Below are positions 18,152 to 25,470 of a DNA stretch of 34,009 bases, piece after piece. The translations under genes and the position numbers were made by a program. Origin of the DNA: an uncultured Roseburia sp. (GTDB lineage: Bacteria; Bacillota; Clostridia; Lachnospirales; Lachnospiraceae); assembly GCA_900548205.1 (NCBI GenBank), contig URJS01000015.1, forward strand, positions 1-34,009. Direction: 5' to 3'. The notes beneath the pieces were generated by a model. It made no database searches, was not told the origin of the DNA, and saw nothing but the letters and a program-made list of their open reading frames with translations. Each line of letters begins with the position of its first letter. Position 1 is the stretch's first letter.

Positions 18152-18796
18152 ATGATTTCTGCAAAATATTTTGACCATACGATTTTAAAGGCGGAGGCGA
18201 CGGAGGCGCAGGTCGCAAAAATCTGTGAGGAGGCGCTTGCAAATCAGTTTGTGTCTGTGTGCGTCAATCAGTATTATACAAGGTTTGTGGCAGAGAAGCT
18301 GAAGGGATCGGGGGTAGACGTCTGTACGGTCGTGGGATTTCCGCTTGGAATGTCCGATACGAGGGTGAAAGCGTTTGAGACGAAGGCAGCGATCGAGGAC
18401 GGAGCGACAGAGATTGATATGGTCATCAATGTCGGCGCCTTAAAGGACGGTAAATATGACTACGTTCAAAACGAGATCAAGACCTTAAAGGATGTCTGCG
18501 GCAAGGATATTGTGCTTAAGGTCATTATCGAGACCTGTCTTTTGACAGATGAGGAAAAGAAAAAAGCGTGCGAGCTTTCGGCTCTGGCAGGAGCAGATTT
18601 TGTAAAGACCTCTACCGGCTTTTCTACCGGCGGTGCAAAGGCGGAGGACGTGGCTTTGATGCGAAGAACGGTAGGAGAAGCGCTTGGGGTTAAGGCGTCC
18701 GGCGGCATTCATACAGCAGAGGAGGCGCAGCGTATGATCGATGCAGGCGCAAGCCGTCTTGGGACGAGCGCAACGCTTGCGATCATCGGTAAATAA
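18152..18796 (+). CDS. deoC: Deoxyribose-phosphate aldolase
   Basis: Class I aldolase that splits 2-deoxyribose 5-phosphate to glyceraldehyde 3-phosphate and acetaldehyde, letting cells use the sugar of deoxynucleosides. The motifs are DHTILKAEAT at the N-terminus, VVGFPLGM, the Schiff-base lysine segment LKVIIETCLL, the second lysine in DFVKTSTGFSTGGA, and KASGGIHTAEEA. The start at ATG 18152 (214 aa) is preferred over the frame extension six codons upstream because TAGGAGAG lies nine bases before it. It belongs to the nucleoside salvage cluster. Confidence 0.95.
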   Translation: MISAKYFDHTILKAEATEAQVAKICEEALANQFVSVCVNQYYTRFVAEKLKGSGVDVCTVVGFPLGMSDTRVKAFETKAAIEDGATEIDMVINVGALKDGKYDYVQNEIKTLKDVCGKDIVLKVIIETCLLTDEEKKKACELSALAGADFVKTSTGFSTGGAKAEDVALMRRTVGEALGVKASGGIHTAEEAQRMIDAGASRLGTSATLAIIGK

Positions 18797-18832
18797 CACC
18801 GGGAGAAAAATCGCTTTGAAATGGAGATTGAC

Positions 18833-19453
18833 ATGAATACGATATTGCTTGGAATTGCAGGCGGAACCGGAAGCGGCAAGACCACGCTCGCTGACAAGCT
18901 GGTTGACAGCTTCGGCAGGGATGAGGTCAGTATTTTGCGCCATGATAATTACTATAAGCGTCATGATGAGATGTGCTATGAGGACCGGACAAAGCTGAAT
19001 TACGATCATCCCGATGCCTTTGATACGGAGCTTCTATGTGAGCATATACGGGCGTTGAAAAAGGGGTTCGAGATTCAGATGCAGCTTTATGATTATTCCG
19101 TGCACAACCGTTCGGACAGAACCGTCTTGGTAGCGCCGGCTCCGGTCATCGTGCTGGAGGGGATTTTGATTTTTGCAGAGCCCTCGCTTTGTGAACTGAT
19201 GGATATTAAGGTGTTCGTAGATACCGATGCGGACGTGCGCATTTTGCGGCGGATCGTCCGTGACGTAAAGGAGCGGGGACGTTCGCTTGACAGTGTGATC
19301 GACCAGTATCTTACAACGGTAAAGCCTATGCATGAGCAGTTTGTGGAACCAAGCAAGCGGCGCGCCGATATTATCATTCCGGAGGGCGGAGAGAATGCGG
19401 TGGCGTTAGAGATGCTGATTCAGAGAGTGTACAAGCACTTAAGCGAAATGTAA
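18833..19453 (+). CDS. udk: Uridine/cytidine kinase
   Basis: Phosphorylates uridine and cytidine to UMP and CMP. P-loop GIAGGTGSGKTTLADKL near residue 12, then RHDNYYKRHDEM and NYDHPDAFDTELL, which bind the nucleoside, and VLEGILIFAE. ATG 18833 (206 aa) is chosen over the in-frame ATG four codons earlier because GGAG at 18823-18826 is at a proper distance only from 18833. Located at the end of the import/salvage cluster, it completes the route cytidine to uridine to UMP. Confidence 0.92.
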   Translation: MNTILLGIAGGTGSGKTTLADKLVDSFGRDEVSILRHDNYYKRHDEMCYEDRTKLNYDHPDAFDTELLCEHIRALKKGFEIQMQLYDYSVHNRSDRTVLVAPAPVIVLEGILIFAEPSLCELMDIKVFVDTDADVRILRRIVRDVKERGRSLDSVIDQYLTTVKPMHEQFVEPSKRRADIIIPEGGENAVALEMLIQRVYKHLSEM

Positions 19454-19473
19454 AGCAGAGAGGAGGGATCGTT

Positions 19474-19770
19474 GTGGCAGATACAGAAAATAAGAAAATG
19501 CTGATCATTTTTGGAGTGATCGCAACAGTGCTTTTGGTAATATTGACTTCCATCCTGGGGCTCCATGTACCGGCAGTTCCGGTTTGTGTGATCGTCTTGC
19601 TGGAAGCAGGGATGGTTGTTTGTCTGCATGATGTGCCAATCTGGCTGCATGGTCTTGTGATTGCCATGCAGGCGGCTGCGGGAGCTGTATTGGATCATTT
19701 TGTTTTTATGCTGCTATGCTGCGTCGTTTATCTGGTTGGGATTTTGGCGTTAAAATTTTTAAAGGCTTAA
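19474..19770 (+). CDS. Small hydrophobic membrane protein, unknown
   Basis: A 98-residue protein with a short charged N-terminus (ADTENKK) and then almost entirely hydrophobic sequence, probably three or four membrane helices: IIFGVIATVLLVILTSIL, VPVCVIVLLEAGMVVCL, and a long hydrophobic C-terminal half ending in LALKFLKA. It starts with GTG, with GAGGAGGG seven bases upstream. It follows udk by 20 bases, so it is probably on the same transcript. I do not recognise a family. Confidence 0.6.
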   Translation: MADTENKKMLIIFGVIATVLLVILTSILGLHVPAVPVCVIVLLEAGMVVCLHDVPIWLHGLVIAMQAAAGAVLDHFVFMLLCCVVYLVGILALKFLKA

Positions 19771-19783
19771 GAAGGGGGGGCTT

Positions 19784-19890
19784 TTACGAGGCGTTTGGCT
19801 TGGTAGAAGTCCCTCGTAATATCAGGAGATTTTTGGAGGCAGAGCGTTTGCTTGCGTCATGGCTTCCGCGCGCGGAGCCAAGCCTCCTTG
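19784..19890 (+). promoter_or_regulatory. Structured leader before the CgeB-like gene
   Basis: The 135-base gap between two genes contains nested inverted repeats: TTACGAGG (19784-19791) with CCTCGTAA (19812-19819); GGAGGC (19835-19840) with GCCTCC (19882-19887); and inside the second pair GGCTTCCGCGCGCGGAGCC (19861-19879), whose centre TCCGCGCGCGGA is a perfect palindrome. The outer stem is followed by TTGTTTT and then the GGGAGA ribosome site. This looks like an RNA leader with a terminator- or attenuator-like hairpin; no known riboswitch class was recognised. Confidence 0.45.
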
Positions 19891-19905
19891 TTTTGGGAGA
19901 AGACT

Positions 19906-21117
19906 GTGAAGGAAAAGAGAGAGAAAAAAGAACGGGTGCTTATTTTTAGCTCAAGAGAAATTTGTTATTGCTCCGGAAATTTTTTTGCGCATCAGCTTGC
20001 TGCTGCATTTGAGGAGCTTGGATTTGCGGCGGACATCTGTGAGCTTTCGCCGGATGACGATCTGGATGCGGCGCTTATGCCGTTTCTTGGCGAAAGCTAC
20101 CGGATCGCCGTAGATTTTAATTCCATGCTTCCGCGTATGGAGCTGGAGGAGGGAGGGCGTTATCTGGAGCAGCTGCAGGCGCCGTTTTTTGATTATATTC
20201 TGGATCATCCGCTGTTTCATTATACGGGCTTGACAAGCGGTGTGCAGAATCTTCACGCGGTCGTGCTGGATGAGGCGCAGGAAAGCTATGTGCGTACCTA
20301 TTATCCGAAGGTGGCGACGGTACATACGCTTCCTCTGGGCGCGACAGAGGCGCTTTATCAGGGAGAAAAGGAACCGGGTTGCCGTATTTTATTTACGGGA
20401 ACCTATGAAGACCCGGATAGGGTCTATGCACTGGTAAAAGAAGCCGGACCTGCTTTACGGGAGAGAATGGAGCGTTTGATCGAGCGAAGGGTCAGCGAAC
20501 CGATCATACCGATGGAGTGTGCGCTTGAGGACCTGCTTGACGAGGAAGGGACTGAGCTTCAGCCGGAGCAGTTTGCGCTGTGTATGAATGAGATGTATGC
20601 GGTGGATGCTTATATACGGAATTATTTTCGGAAAATCGTGTTGGATGAGCTGCTGGATTGCGGTGTGCTTGTTACCGTTATGGGAGAGGGCTGGGAAAAA
20701 TACCGTCATAGAAATGCGCACAGTTTAAGGAGAGAGAGGGGCGTGCCGTTTGGTCTTTCGTTTGAGAGGATCGCAAAGGCTCATATCCTGTTGAATGCAG
20801 CGCCTATTTTTAATCATGGGATGCATGACCGCATAGCGGCGGGAATGGCAAATCATGCCGTCGTGCTGACGGACAGCAATCCATATCTGGAACGGAATTT
20901 TAAAAACGGGCGAAAGCTGTGCTTTTATTCTCTGACGAAAAGGGGCGATGCGGCGGAGCAGGCAAAGCATCTGCTGGAAAATCAAGAGCTGCGCCATGCG
21001 ATCGCGGCAGAAGCCTATGAGGAGTTTTTGGCGCATCATACATGGAGAAGGCGGGCAGAACAGCTGCTCGTGTGGGCAGACCACGTTTCAGAAGGCTATT
21101 ACTCGTCCAAGGAATGA
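19906..21117 (+). CDS. CgeB-like glycosyltransferase
   Basis: A 403-residue GT-B type glycosyltransferase-like protein. The N-terminal half begins with a basic stretch and a beta-alpha Rossmann start (KERVLIFSSREICY), and the C-terminal half fits the Glyco_trans_1_2/CgeB pattern: VTVMGEGWEKYRH, AKAHILLNAAPIFNHGMHDRI, AAGMANHAVVLTDSNPYLE, and HTWRRRAEQLL. CgeB in Bacillus takes part in spore outer-layer maturation, but related proteins modify flagella and capsules, so the role here is open. GTG 19906 is preferred because TGGGAGA precedes it; the frame extends 18 codons further without a ribosome site and into the structured leader. Confidence 0.75.
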   Translation: MKEKREKKERVLIFSSREICYCSGNFFAHQLAAAFEELGFAADICELSPDDDLDAALMPFLGESYRIAVDFNSMLPRMELEEGGRYLEQLQAPFFDYILDHPLFHYTGLTSGVQNLHAVVLDEAQESYVRTYYPKVATVHTLPLGATEALYQGEKEPGCRILFTGTYEDPDRVYALVKEAGPALRERMERLIERRVSEPIIPMECALEDLLDEEGTELQPEQFALCMNEMYAVDAYIRNYFRKIVLDELLDCGVLVTVMGEGWEKYRHRNAHSLRRERGVPFGLSFERIAKAHILLNAAPIFNHGMHDRIAAGMANHAVVLTDSNPYLERNFKNGRKLCFYSLTKRGDAAEQAKHLLENQELRHAIAAEAYEEFLAHHTWRRRAEQLLVWADHVSEGYYSSKE

Positions 21118-21137
21118 ATAAAAATGCAGATGATGTG

Positions 21138-21166
21138 TTGATATTTGAATAAAAATCTTGTAAAAT
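21138..21166 (+). promoter_or_regulatory. Promoter-like pair before queH
   Basis: TTGATA (21138-21143) and TAAAAT (21161-21166) are spaced by 17 bp. The predicted transcript start (about 21173) would fall after the GGAG that I use as ribosome site for queH, so either the message is nearly leaderless or this pair is a chance match in AT-rich sequence. Confidence 0.3.
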
Positions 21167-21177
21167 ATGGAGAAATG

Positions 21178-21864
21178 ATGCAAAATACGAATAAGTATAC
21201 AAAAAATTATCAAAAAGAATTGGAGAAGGAGCTTTCCTCCATCTGTGCGCAGGGGATTGTGCCTACGCTTTTGATGCATACCTGCTGTGCGCCGTGTAGC
21301 TCCTATTGTCTGGAGTATCTGTCTGAATATTTTCGGATCACAGTATTTTATTATAATCCGAATATTTATCCACAGGAGGAGTATTACAAGCGTGTGGAGG
21401 AGCAGCGGATGCTGATCGAACGTCTTCCGGCAAAGTACCCGATCCAATTTTTGGAGGGAAGCTATGATACGGGGCGGTTTTATGAGGTGACGAAGGGGCT
21501 TGCGCATGTAAAGGAGGGCGGCGAGCGCTGTTTCCTTTGTTATGAGCTGCGGCTGAGAGAGGCGGCTGTATTGGCAAAGGAACTTGGCATGGATTATTTT
21601 ACAACCTCGCTTTCTATCAGTCCGCGAAAGAATGCGGGAAAGCTGAATGAAATCGGGGAGGCGTTGGGAGAAGCATACGGCGTCCGTTATCTAAGCTCTG
21701 ATTTTAAGAAGAAGAACGGTTATAAGCGCTCGGTTGAGCTGTCAGAGGAGCATGGGATGTACCGTCAGGATTACTGCGGCTGTGTCTTTTCCAAACGGCA
21801 GCGCGAGGAGGAGATTGCGGCGCGGGAGCAAAGGAATAGTGAGGAAGTCGGGCAGGAAGCGTAG
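21178..21864 (+). CDS. queH: Epoxyqueuosine reductase QueH
   Basis: Catalyses the last step of queuosine synthesis in tRNA, reduction of epoxyqueuosine; QueH (formerly DUF208) replaces QueG in many Firmicutes. The iron-sulfur and metal ligands are visible: LLMHTCCAPCSSYCLEYL, NPNIYPQEEYYKR, ERCFLCYELRL, TTSLSISPRKN and DYCGCVFSKRQR. ATG 21178 (228 aa) has GGAG five bases upstream; ATG 21175 and a TTG at 21145 are alternatives. It is unrelated in function to its neighbours; no other queuosine gene is in the window. Confidence 0.9.
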   Translation: MQNTNKYTKNYQKELEKELSSICAQGIVPTLLMHTCCAPCSSYCLEYLSEYFRITVFYYNPNIYPQEEYYKRVEEQRMLIERLPAKYPIQFLEGSYDTGRFYEVTKGLAHVKEGGERCFLCYELRLREAAVLAKELGMDYFTTSLSISPRKNAGKLNEIGEALGEAYGVRYLSSDFKKKNGYKRSVELSEEHGMYRQDYCGCVFSKRQREEEIAAREQRNSEEVGQEA

Positions 21865-21898
21865 GCTTGCCGTGTGAGACTTGGAAACGGAGGAACTT

Positions 21899-23275
21899 AT
21901 GGCACAGTTATGGGGTGGAAGATTCACAAAAGATACGGATGCGCTGGTATATCGGTTTAACGCGTCGATTTCTTTTGATCAGAGACTCTATCAAGAGGAC
22001 ATAAAAGGGAGCATCGCACATGTGACGATGCTTGGAAAACAGGGAATCCTTACAGCCAAAGAAACCGAAATGCTTGTAAGGGAGCTGGAGACTATCTGCG
22101 CGCAGCTGGGACGCGGCGCGCTTGTGATCACAGAGGAATATGAGGATATTCATAGCTTTGTGGAGGCGCAGCTGATCGAGCGGCTTGGTGATACCGGAAA
22201 GAAGCTGCATACCGGACGGAGCAGAAATGATCAGGTTGCGCTTGACATGCGTTTGTATACGAGGCAGGAGGTCTTTGAGACGAGAGGGCTTTTAAAGGAC
22301 CTGCTCGGAGTGATCTTAAGGATCATGGAGGAGCATACCGAGACGGTGATGCCGGGCTTTACGCATTTACAAAAGGCGCAGCCGACTACACTGGCACATC
22401 ATATGGGCGCGTATTTTGAGATGTTTAAGCGGGACTGTCTGCGGCTTTCGGATATTTATGAGCGTATGAATTATTGTCCGCTCGGCAGCGGCGCGCTTGC
22501 AGGAACGACCTATCCGCTGGATCGGGAGTATACGGCGAAGCTGCTGGACTTTTACGGTCCGACGTTAAACAGTATGGACGGCGTTTCCGATCGCGATTAT
22601 CTGATCGAATTTCTGGCAGCAGGTGCAACGATTATGATGCACCTGTCGCGCTTCTCGGAGGAGATTATTTTGTGGAACTCCAATGAGTATCAGTTTGTGG
22701 AGATCGACGATGCTTACAGCACGGGAAGCAGTATTATGCCGCAGAAGAAGAATCCCGATATTGCAGAGCTGGTGCGCGGAAAGACCGGACGTGTGTACGG
22801 CGCGCTGCAGGCGCTTCTCACTACGATGAAGGGGCTTCCGCTGGCATATAATAAGGATATGCAGGAGGATAAAGAGTCTGCCTTTGATGCGATGGATACG
22901 GTAAAAGGTTGTATCCTGCTCTTTACGGGAATGCTTGATACGTTAAAATTTCAAAAGGACAGAATGCGGCGGTCTGCAGGCTGTGGCTTTACCAATGCGA
23001 CGGATGCGGCAGATTATCTTGTGAACCGTGGAGTGCCGTTCCGCGATGCGCATGGGATCATCGGACAGCTCGTGCTTTTTTGTCTTGAGAGGGGAATTGC
23101 GATCGATGAGGTGCCCTTGGAGGAATTGAAAAAATTCAGTCCTGTATTTGAGGAGGATGTCTATGAGGCGATTTCGCTGGAAACCTGTGTGAACAAGCGG
23201 CTGACAGTTGGCGCTCCGGGAAAGGAAGCGATGGAGCGCGTGATTGCAGTGGAGAAGGAGTTTCTTGCAAAATAG
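21899..23275 (+). CDS. argH: Argininosuccinate lyase
   Basis: Cleaves argininosuccinate to arginine and fumarate, the last arginine biosynthesis step. The fumarase/aspartase superfamily signature GSSIMPQKKNPD is present, with the N-terminal MAQLWGGRFTK, HTGRSRNDQVALDMRLY, GFTHLQKAQPTTLAHHM, and SDRDYLIEFL around the active-site regions. ATG 21899 gives 458 aa; the frame starts six codons earlier, but GGAGGA lies right before 21899. argG is not next to it. The arginine repressor at 5333 may act on this gene, but no operator was seen. Confidence 0.95.
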   Translation: MAQLWGGRFTKDTDALVYRFNASISFDQRLYQEDIKGSIAHVTMLGKQGILTAKETEMLVRELETICAQLGRGALVITEEYEDIHSFVEAQLIERLGDTGKKLHTGRSRNDQVALDMRLYTRQEVFETRGLLKDLLGVILRIMEEHTETVMPGFTHLQKAQPTTLAHHMGAYFEMFKRDCLRLSDIYERMNYCPLGSGALAGTTYPLDREYTAKLLDFYGPTLNSMDGVSDRDYLIEFLAAGATIMMHLSRFSEEIILWNSNEYQFVEIDDAYSTGSSIMPQKKNPDIAELVRGKTGRVYGALQALLTTMKGLPLAYNKDMQEDKESAFDAMDTVKGCILLFTGMLDTLKFQKDRMRRSAGCGFTNATDAADYLVNRGVPFRDAHGIIGQLVLFCLERGIAIDEVPLEELKKFSPVFEEDVYEAISLETCVNKRLTVGAPGKEAMERVIAVEKEFLAK

Positions 23276-23325
23276 GCATTGATTTTTTGAAAAGAATCGC
23301 ATAATATATGAGTTATAAAGACATC

Positions 23326-23344
23326 TGTCCGCACAATGCGGACA
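23326..23344 (+). promoter_or_regulatory. Perfect 8-bp hairpin upstream of asd
   Basis: TGTCCGCACAATGCGGACA folds into an 8-bp stem with a 3-base loop, 34 bases before the asd start. It is too short of T for a terminator; it may be an operator or an mRNA leader element. I saw no lysine riboswitch or T-box features in the 102-base gap. Confidence 0.35.
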
Positions 23345-23377
23345 AACGGCGGTGCGGGAGCAGGAAGGAGAAAAACG

Positions 23378-24469
23378 ATGAGTGAAAAATTAAAGGTTGG
23401 TATTCTTGGCGGAACAGGTATGGTCGGACAGCGGTTTGTTTCCTTATTGAAGGATCATCCGTGGTTTGAGGTGACGACCATCGCGGCAAGTCCAAGAAGC
23501 GCCGGTAAGACATATGAGGAGGCAGTCGGTGACCGTTGGAAGATGGATACGCCGATGCCGGATGCGGTGAAGCATCTGGTTGTCATGAACGTCAATGAGG
23601 TAGAGAAGGTTGCTCAAAAGGTAGATTTTGTATTTTCAGCCGTGGATATGACAAAGGAGGAGCTCCAACGCATTGAGGAAGCGTACGCCAAAACGGAGAC
23701 TCCGGTTGTCTCCAATAACAGCGCGCACCGCTGGACGCCGGATGTTCCGATGGTCGTGCCGGAGATCAATCCGGAGCATATGGAGGTCATTCGCTATCAG
23801 AAGGAGCGTCTGGGCACAACACGCGGTTTTGTTGCGGTAAAGCCGAATTGTTCGATTCAGTCCTATGCACCGGTGCTGACTGCATGGAAGGAATTTGAGC
23901 CATACGAGGTAGTTGCAACGACTTATCAGGCGATTTCCGGTGCGGGAAAGACATTTGCAGATTGGCAGGAGATGGTTGGAAATATCATTCCGTATATCGG
24001 CGGCGAGGAGGAGAAGTCGGAGAAGGAGCCGCTCCGCATCTGGGGTCATGTGGATGACGAGAAAAAGGAGATTGTTCCGGCAGAGTCGCCGGTCATTACC
24101 TGCCAGTGTATTCGTGTTCCTGTGTTAAACGGACATACGGCGGCAGTCTTTGTGAAGCTTCGGAAGAAGGCGACAAAGGAACAGCTGCTAAAGGCGCTGC
24201 TTGATTTTCGCGGAGTGCCGCAGGAGCTGGCGCTGCCGAGTGCGCCAAAGCAGTTTATCCGGTATCTTGAGGATGACAACCGTCCGCAGGTTGCGCTGGA
24301 TGTGGATTATGAGAATGGCATGGGCGTCTCTGTCGGGCGTTTGCGGGAAGACCATGTGTATGACTGGAAATTTGTCGGTCTTTCCCATAATACCGTGCGC
24401 GGCGCGGCAGGCGGTGCGATTCTTTGTGCAGAGCTGTTGAAGGCGCAGGGATATATTGGGAAGAAATAA
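23378..24469 (+). CDS. asd: Aspartate-semialdehyde dehydrogenase
   Basis: NADPH-dependent reduction of aspartyl phosphate to the semialdehyde, the branch step to lysine, diaminopimelate, threonine and methionine. The Rossmann motif GILGGTGMVGQRFV is at the N-terminus, FVFSAVDM and VVSNNSAHRW follow, the catalytic cysteine is in AVKPNCSIQSY, and AISGAGKTFADW and the C-terminal LSHNTVRGAAGGAILCAELL complete it. The pattern is that of the archaeal/fungal-type enzyme rather than the classical enterobacterial one. ATG 23378 (AAGGAG eight bases before) gives 363 aa; the 14-codon extension lacks a ribosome site. Confidence 0.93.
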   Translation: MSEKLKVGILGGTGMVGQRFVSLLKDHPWFEVTTIAASPRSAGKTYEEAVGDRWKMDTPMPDAVKHLVVMNVNEVEKVAQKVDFVFSAVDMTKEELQRIEEAYAKTETPVVSNNSAHRWTPDVPMVVPEINPEHMEVIRYQKERLGTTRGFVAVKPNCSIQSYAPVLTAWKEFEPYEVVATTYQAISGAGKTFADWQEMVGNIIPYIGGEEEKSEKEPLRIWGHVDDEKKEIVPAESPVITCQCIRVPVLNGHTAAVFVKLRKKATKEQLLKALLDFRGVPQELALPSAPKQFIRYLEDDNRPQVALDVDYENGMGVSVGRLREDHVYDWKFVGLSHNTVRGAAGGAILCAELLKAQGYIGKK

Positions 24470-24553
24470 AGAATCTTACATCATAAATAGACAAATCCTT
24501 GATTCATCCAATTGAAGTCGTTGATAAATCGGAAGTGATGTTTGAGGTGTTTT

Positions 24554-25030
24554 ATGTATATACGAAGTGAAGTAGAAAGAGTTATCAAAGAAAATCACAT
24601 AGAGCGATCAAGATGTTTCGAGTGTTCAAAAATCACTTATAGTTCGATCATTAAAAAAATTGAACAGACATTTGTTCTATACGGCGGCAATATACATTGG
24701 TCTAATATGGGGCATGGGTTTAATCCTGAATTGTTATGCAGAACTCAAAATATATCAGAAGATAGAATGTGGTTCACAAGATTACCTCTGATATTGCCTG
24801 AAAGTGAAAAATTTGTATACGTCCTATTTGAAGATACAAAAAATTATCAGCCAAAGTATTGGGTCTATGAAATGTGTATTCCAGAACTGATCTGTATAAT
24901 CGGAGAAGTATATGGATTAGATGATTTTTACATTGTTTCCAAAAAATTCGAGTGGCTGATCAGTGAATGTCATGAGGATGTTGTTTCATTTGTCGGAGAT
25001 TCATTAAACCTTTCGTGCTTTGATGAATAA
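24554..25030 (+). CDS. DUF6756-like protein, possible immunity-type protein
   Basis: A 158-residue soluble, acidic protein coded by clearly more AT-rich sequence than the genes around it, with atypical codon use (AAA, ATA, AGA), so likely acquired. The C-terminal half (KYWVYEMCIPELICIIGEVY, then DFYIVSKKFEWLISECHEDVV) resembles what I recall of DUF6756, a family of unknown function whose size and pattern are like immunity proteins of polymorphic toxins; that role is inference. ATG 24554 has GAGGTG in front; the upstream TTG at 24542 overlaps that site. No toxin gene is adjacent. A short coding-like stretch just upstream is discussed among rejected items. Confidence 0.6.
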   Translation: MYIRSEVERVIKENHIERSRCFECSKITYSSIIKKIEQTFVLYGGNIHWSNMGHGFNPELLCRTQNISEDRMWFTRLPLILPESEKFVYVLFEDTKNYQPKYWVYEMCIPELICIIGEVYGLDDFYIVSKKFEWLISECHEDVVSFVGDSLNLSCFDE

Positions 25031-25113
25031 TGAACAAACTAAAATATATTATGTGATAACTTTCCGGTGATCAGAAAGTGGAACGAAATTGATTACTGAA
25101 GAAAGGAAAAGAA

Positions 25114-25215
25114 ATGAAGCGTCCGCGTATGATGGCGGTAAATGCTGCAGTTTTTATTGATTTTTTAATGGCAATGGCATATAATATAGGCGAACAAAGG
25201 AATTTGATTGATTAA
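25114..25215 (+). CDS. Doubtful 33-residue open frame
   Basis: ATG at 25114 with GAAAGGAAAAG just before it opens a 33-codon frame rich in Met, Ala and Phe (MKRPRMMAVNAAVFIDFLMA then AYNIGEQ). Its second half is also the promoter of the tandem-repeat RNA (25157-25185) and its stop lies in the first repeat. It could be a small peptide, a remnant of a longer gene, or chance; I recognise no family. Confidence 0.2.
   Translation: MKRPRMMAVNAAVFIDFLMAMAYNIGEQRNLID
25157..25185 (+). promoter_or_regulatory. Strong sigma-A promoter of the orphan repeat RNA
   Basis: TTGATT at 25157-25162 and a perfect TATAAT at 25180-25185 are spaced by 17 bp. Transcription should begin at about 25192, some 20 bases before the first 36-bp repeat. 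The layout matches the promoter of the toxI array at 32909-32937. Confidence 0.7.
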
Positions 25216-25319
25216 GTGCGTTGCTACTTTAAATGCAAACCTTTCATTTAAGTGCTTCACTACTTTGAATGTGAACCTTTCATTTAAGTGCTTCACAGCT
25301 TAAAATGCGACTCGTTAAT
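25212..25319 (+). ncRNA. Orphan ToxI-type type III antitoxin RNA (three 36-nt repeats)
   Basis: Three head-to-tail units of exactly 36 bp occupy 25212-25247, 25248-25283 and 25284-25319, with no spacers. Each starts TTAAGTG; units 1 and 2 share CTACTTT and end in CCTTTCAT, and unit 3 is more diverged. In every unit AAGT can pair with ACTT or GCTT downstream, and the core AAGTG-five bases-CTAC resembles the Pectobacterium ToxI repeat (AGGTG...CTACCT) as I remember it; its unit is also 36 nt. A strong promoter lies before and an intrinsic terminator after the array. In known type III systems a toxN gene follows the terminator; here topB does, so the antitoxin appears to be an orphan. Family assignment is inference from layout and the core motif. 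Confidence 0.6.
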
Positions 25320-25324
25320 TGCCG

Positions 25325-25357
25325 GGGAGATAAGCTTCTTATCTCCCTATTTTGTTG
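25325..25357 (+). terminator. Intrinsic terminator of the orphan repeat RNA
   Basis: GGGAGATAAG (25325-25334) and CTTATCTCCC (25338-25347) form a perfect 10-bp stem with a 3-base loop, followed by TATTTTGTTG. It begins six bases after the last repeat. The next 113 bases up to topB hold no gene or clear signal. Confidence 0.85.
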
Positions 25358-25470
25358 ACATAAGAGTAGTTTGTGAAGTATTTGTTGTTGTACTGTGTGT
25401 ATGGATCATGTTGGGCGATGCAGGCAGCATTGCCTAAGCACACAGAATACAGGATTTGGAGGAAACAGTT

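Noticed and set aside
21899..21960. ArgR operator before argH
   Set aside because: I looked for an ARG-box-like palindrome in the 34-base gap and before queH and found none convincing.
24481..24580. Open frame just before the DUF6756-like gene reading DKSLIHPIEVVDKSEVMFEV
   Set aside because: It looks somewhat protein-like and could be a remnant, but it has no start, overlaps the next gene out of frame and matches nothing I recognise.
25212..25319. Possible CRISPR array (36-bp repeats)
   Set aside because: The units are directly contiguous with no spacers, they diverge from one another, and no cas gene is near.
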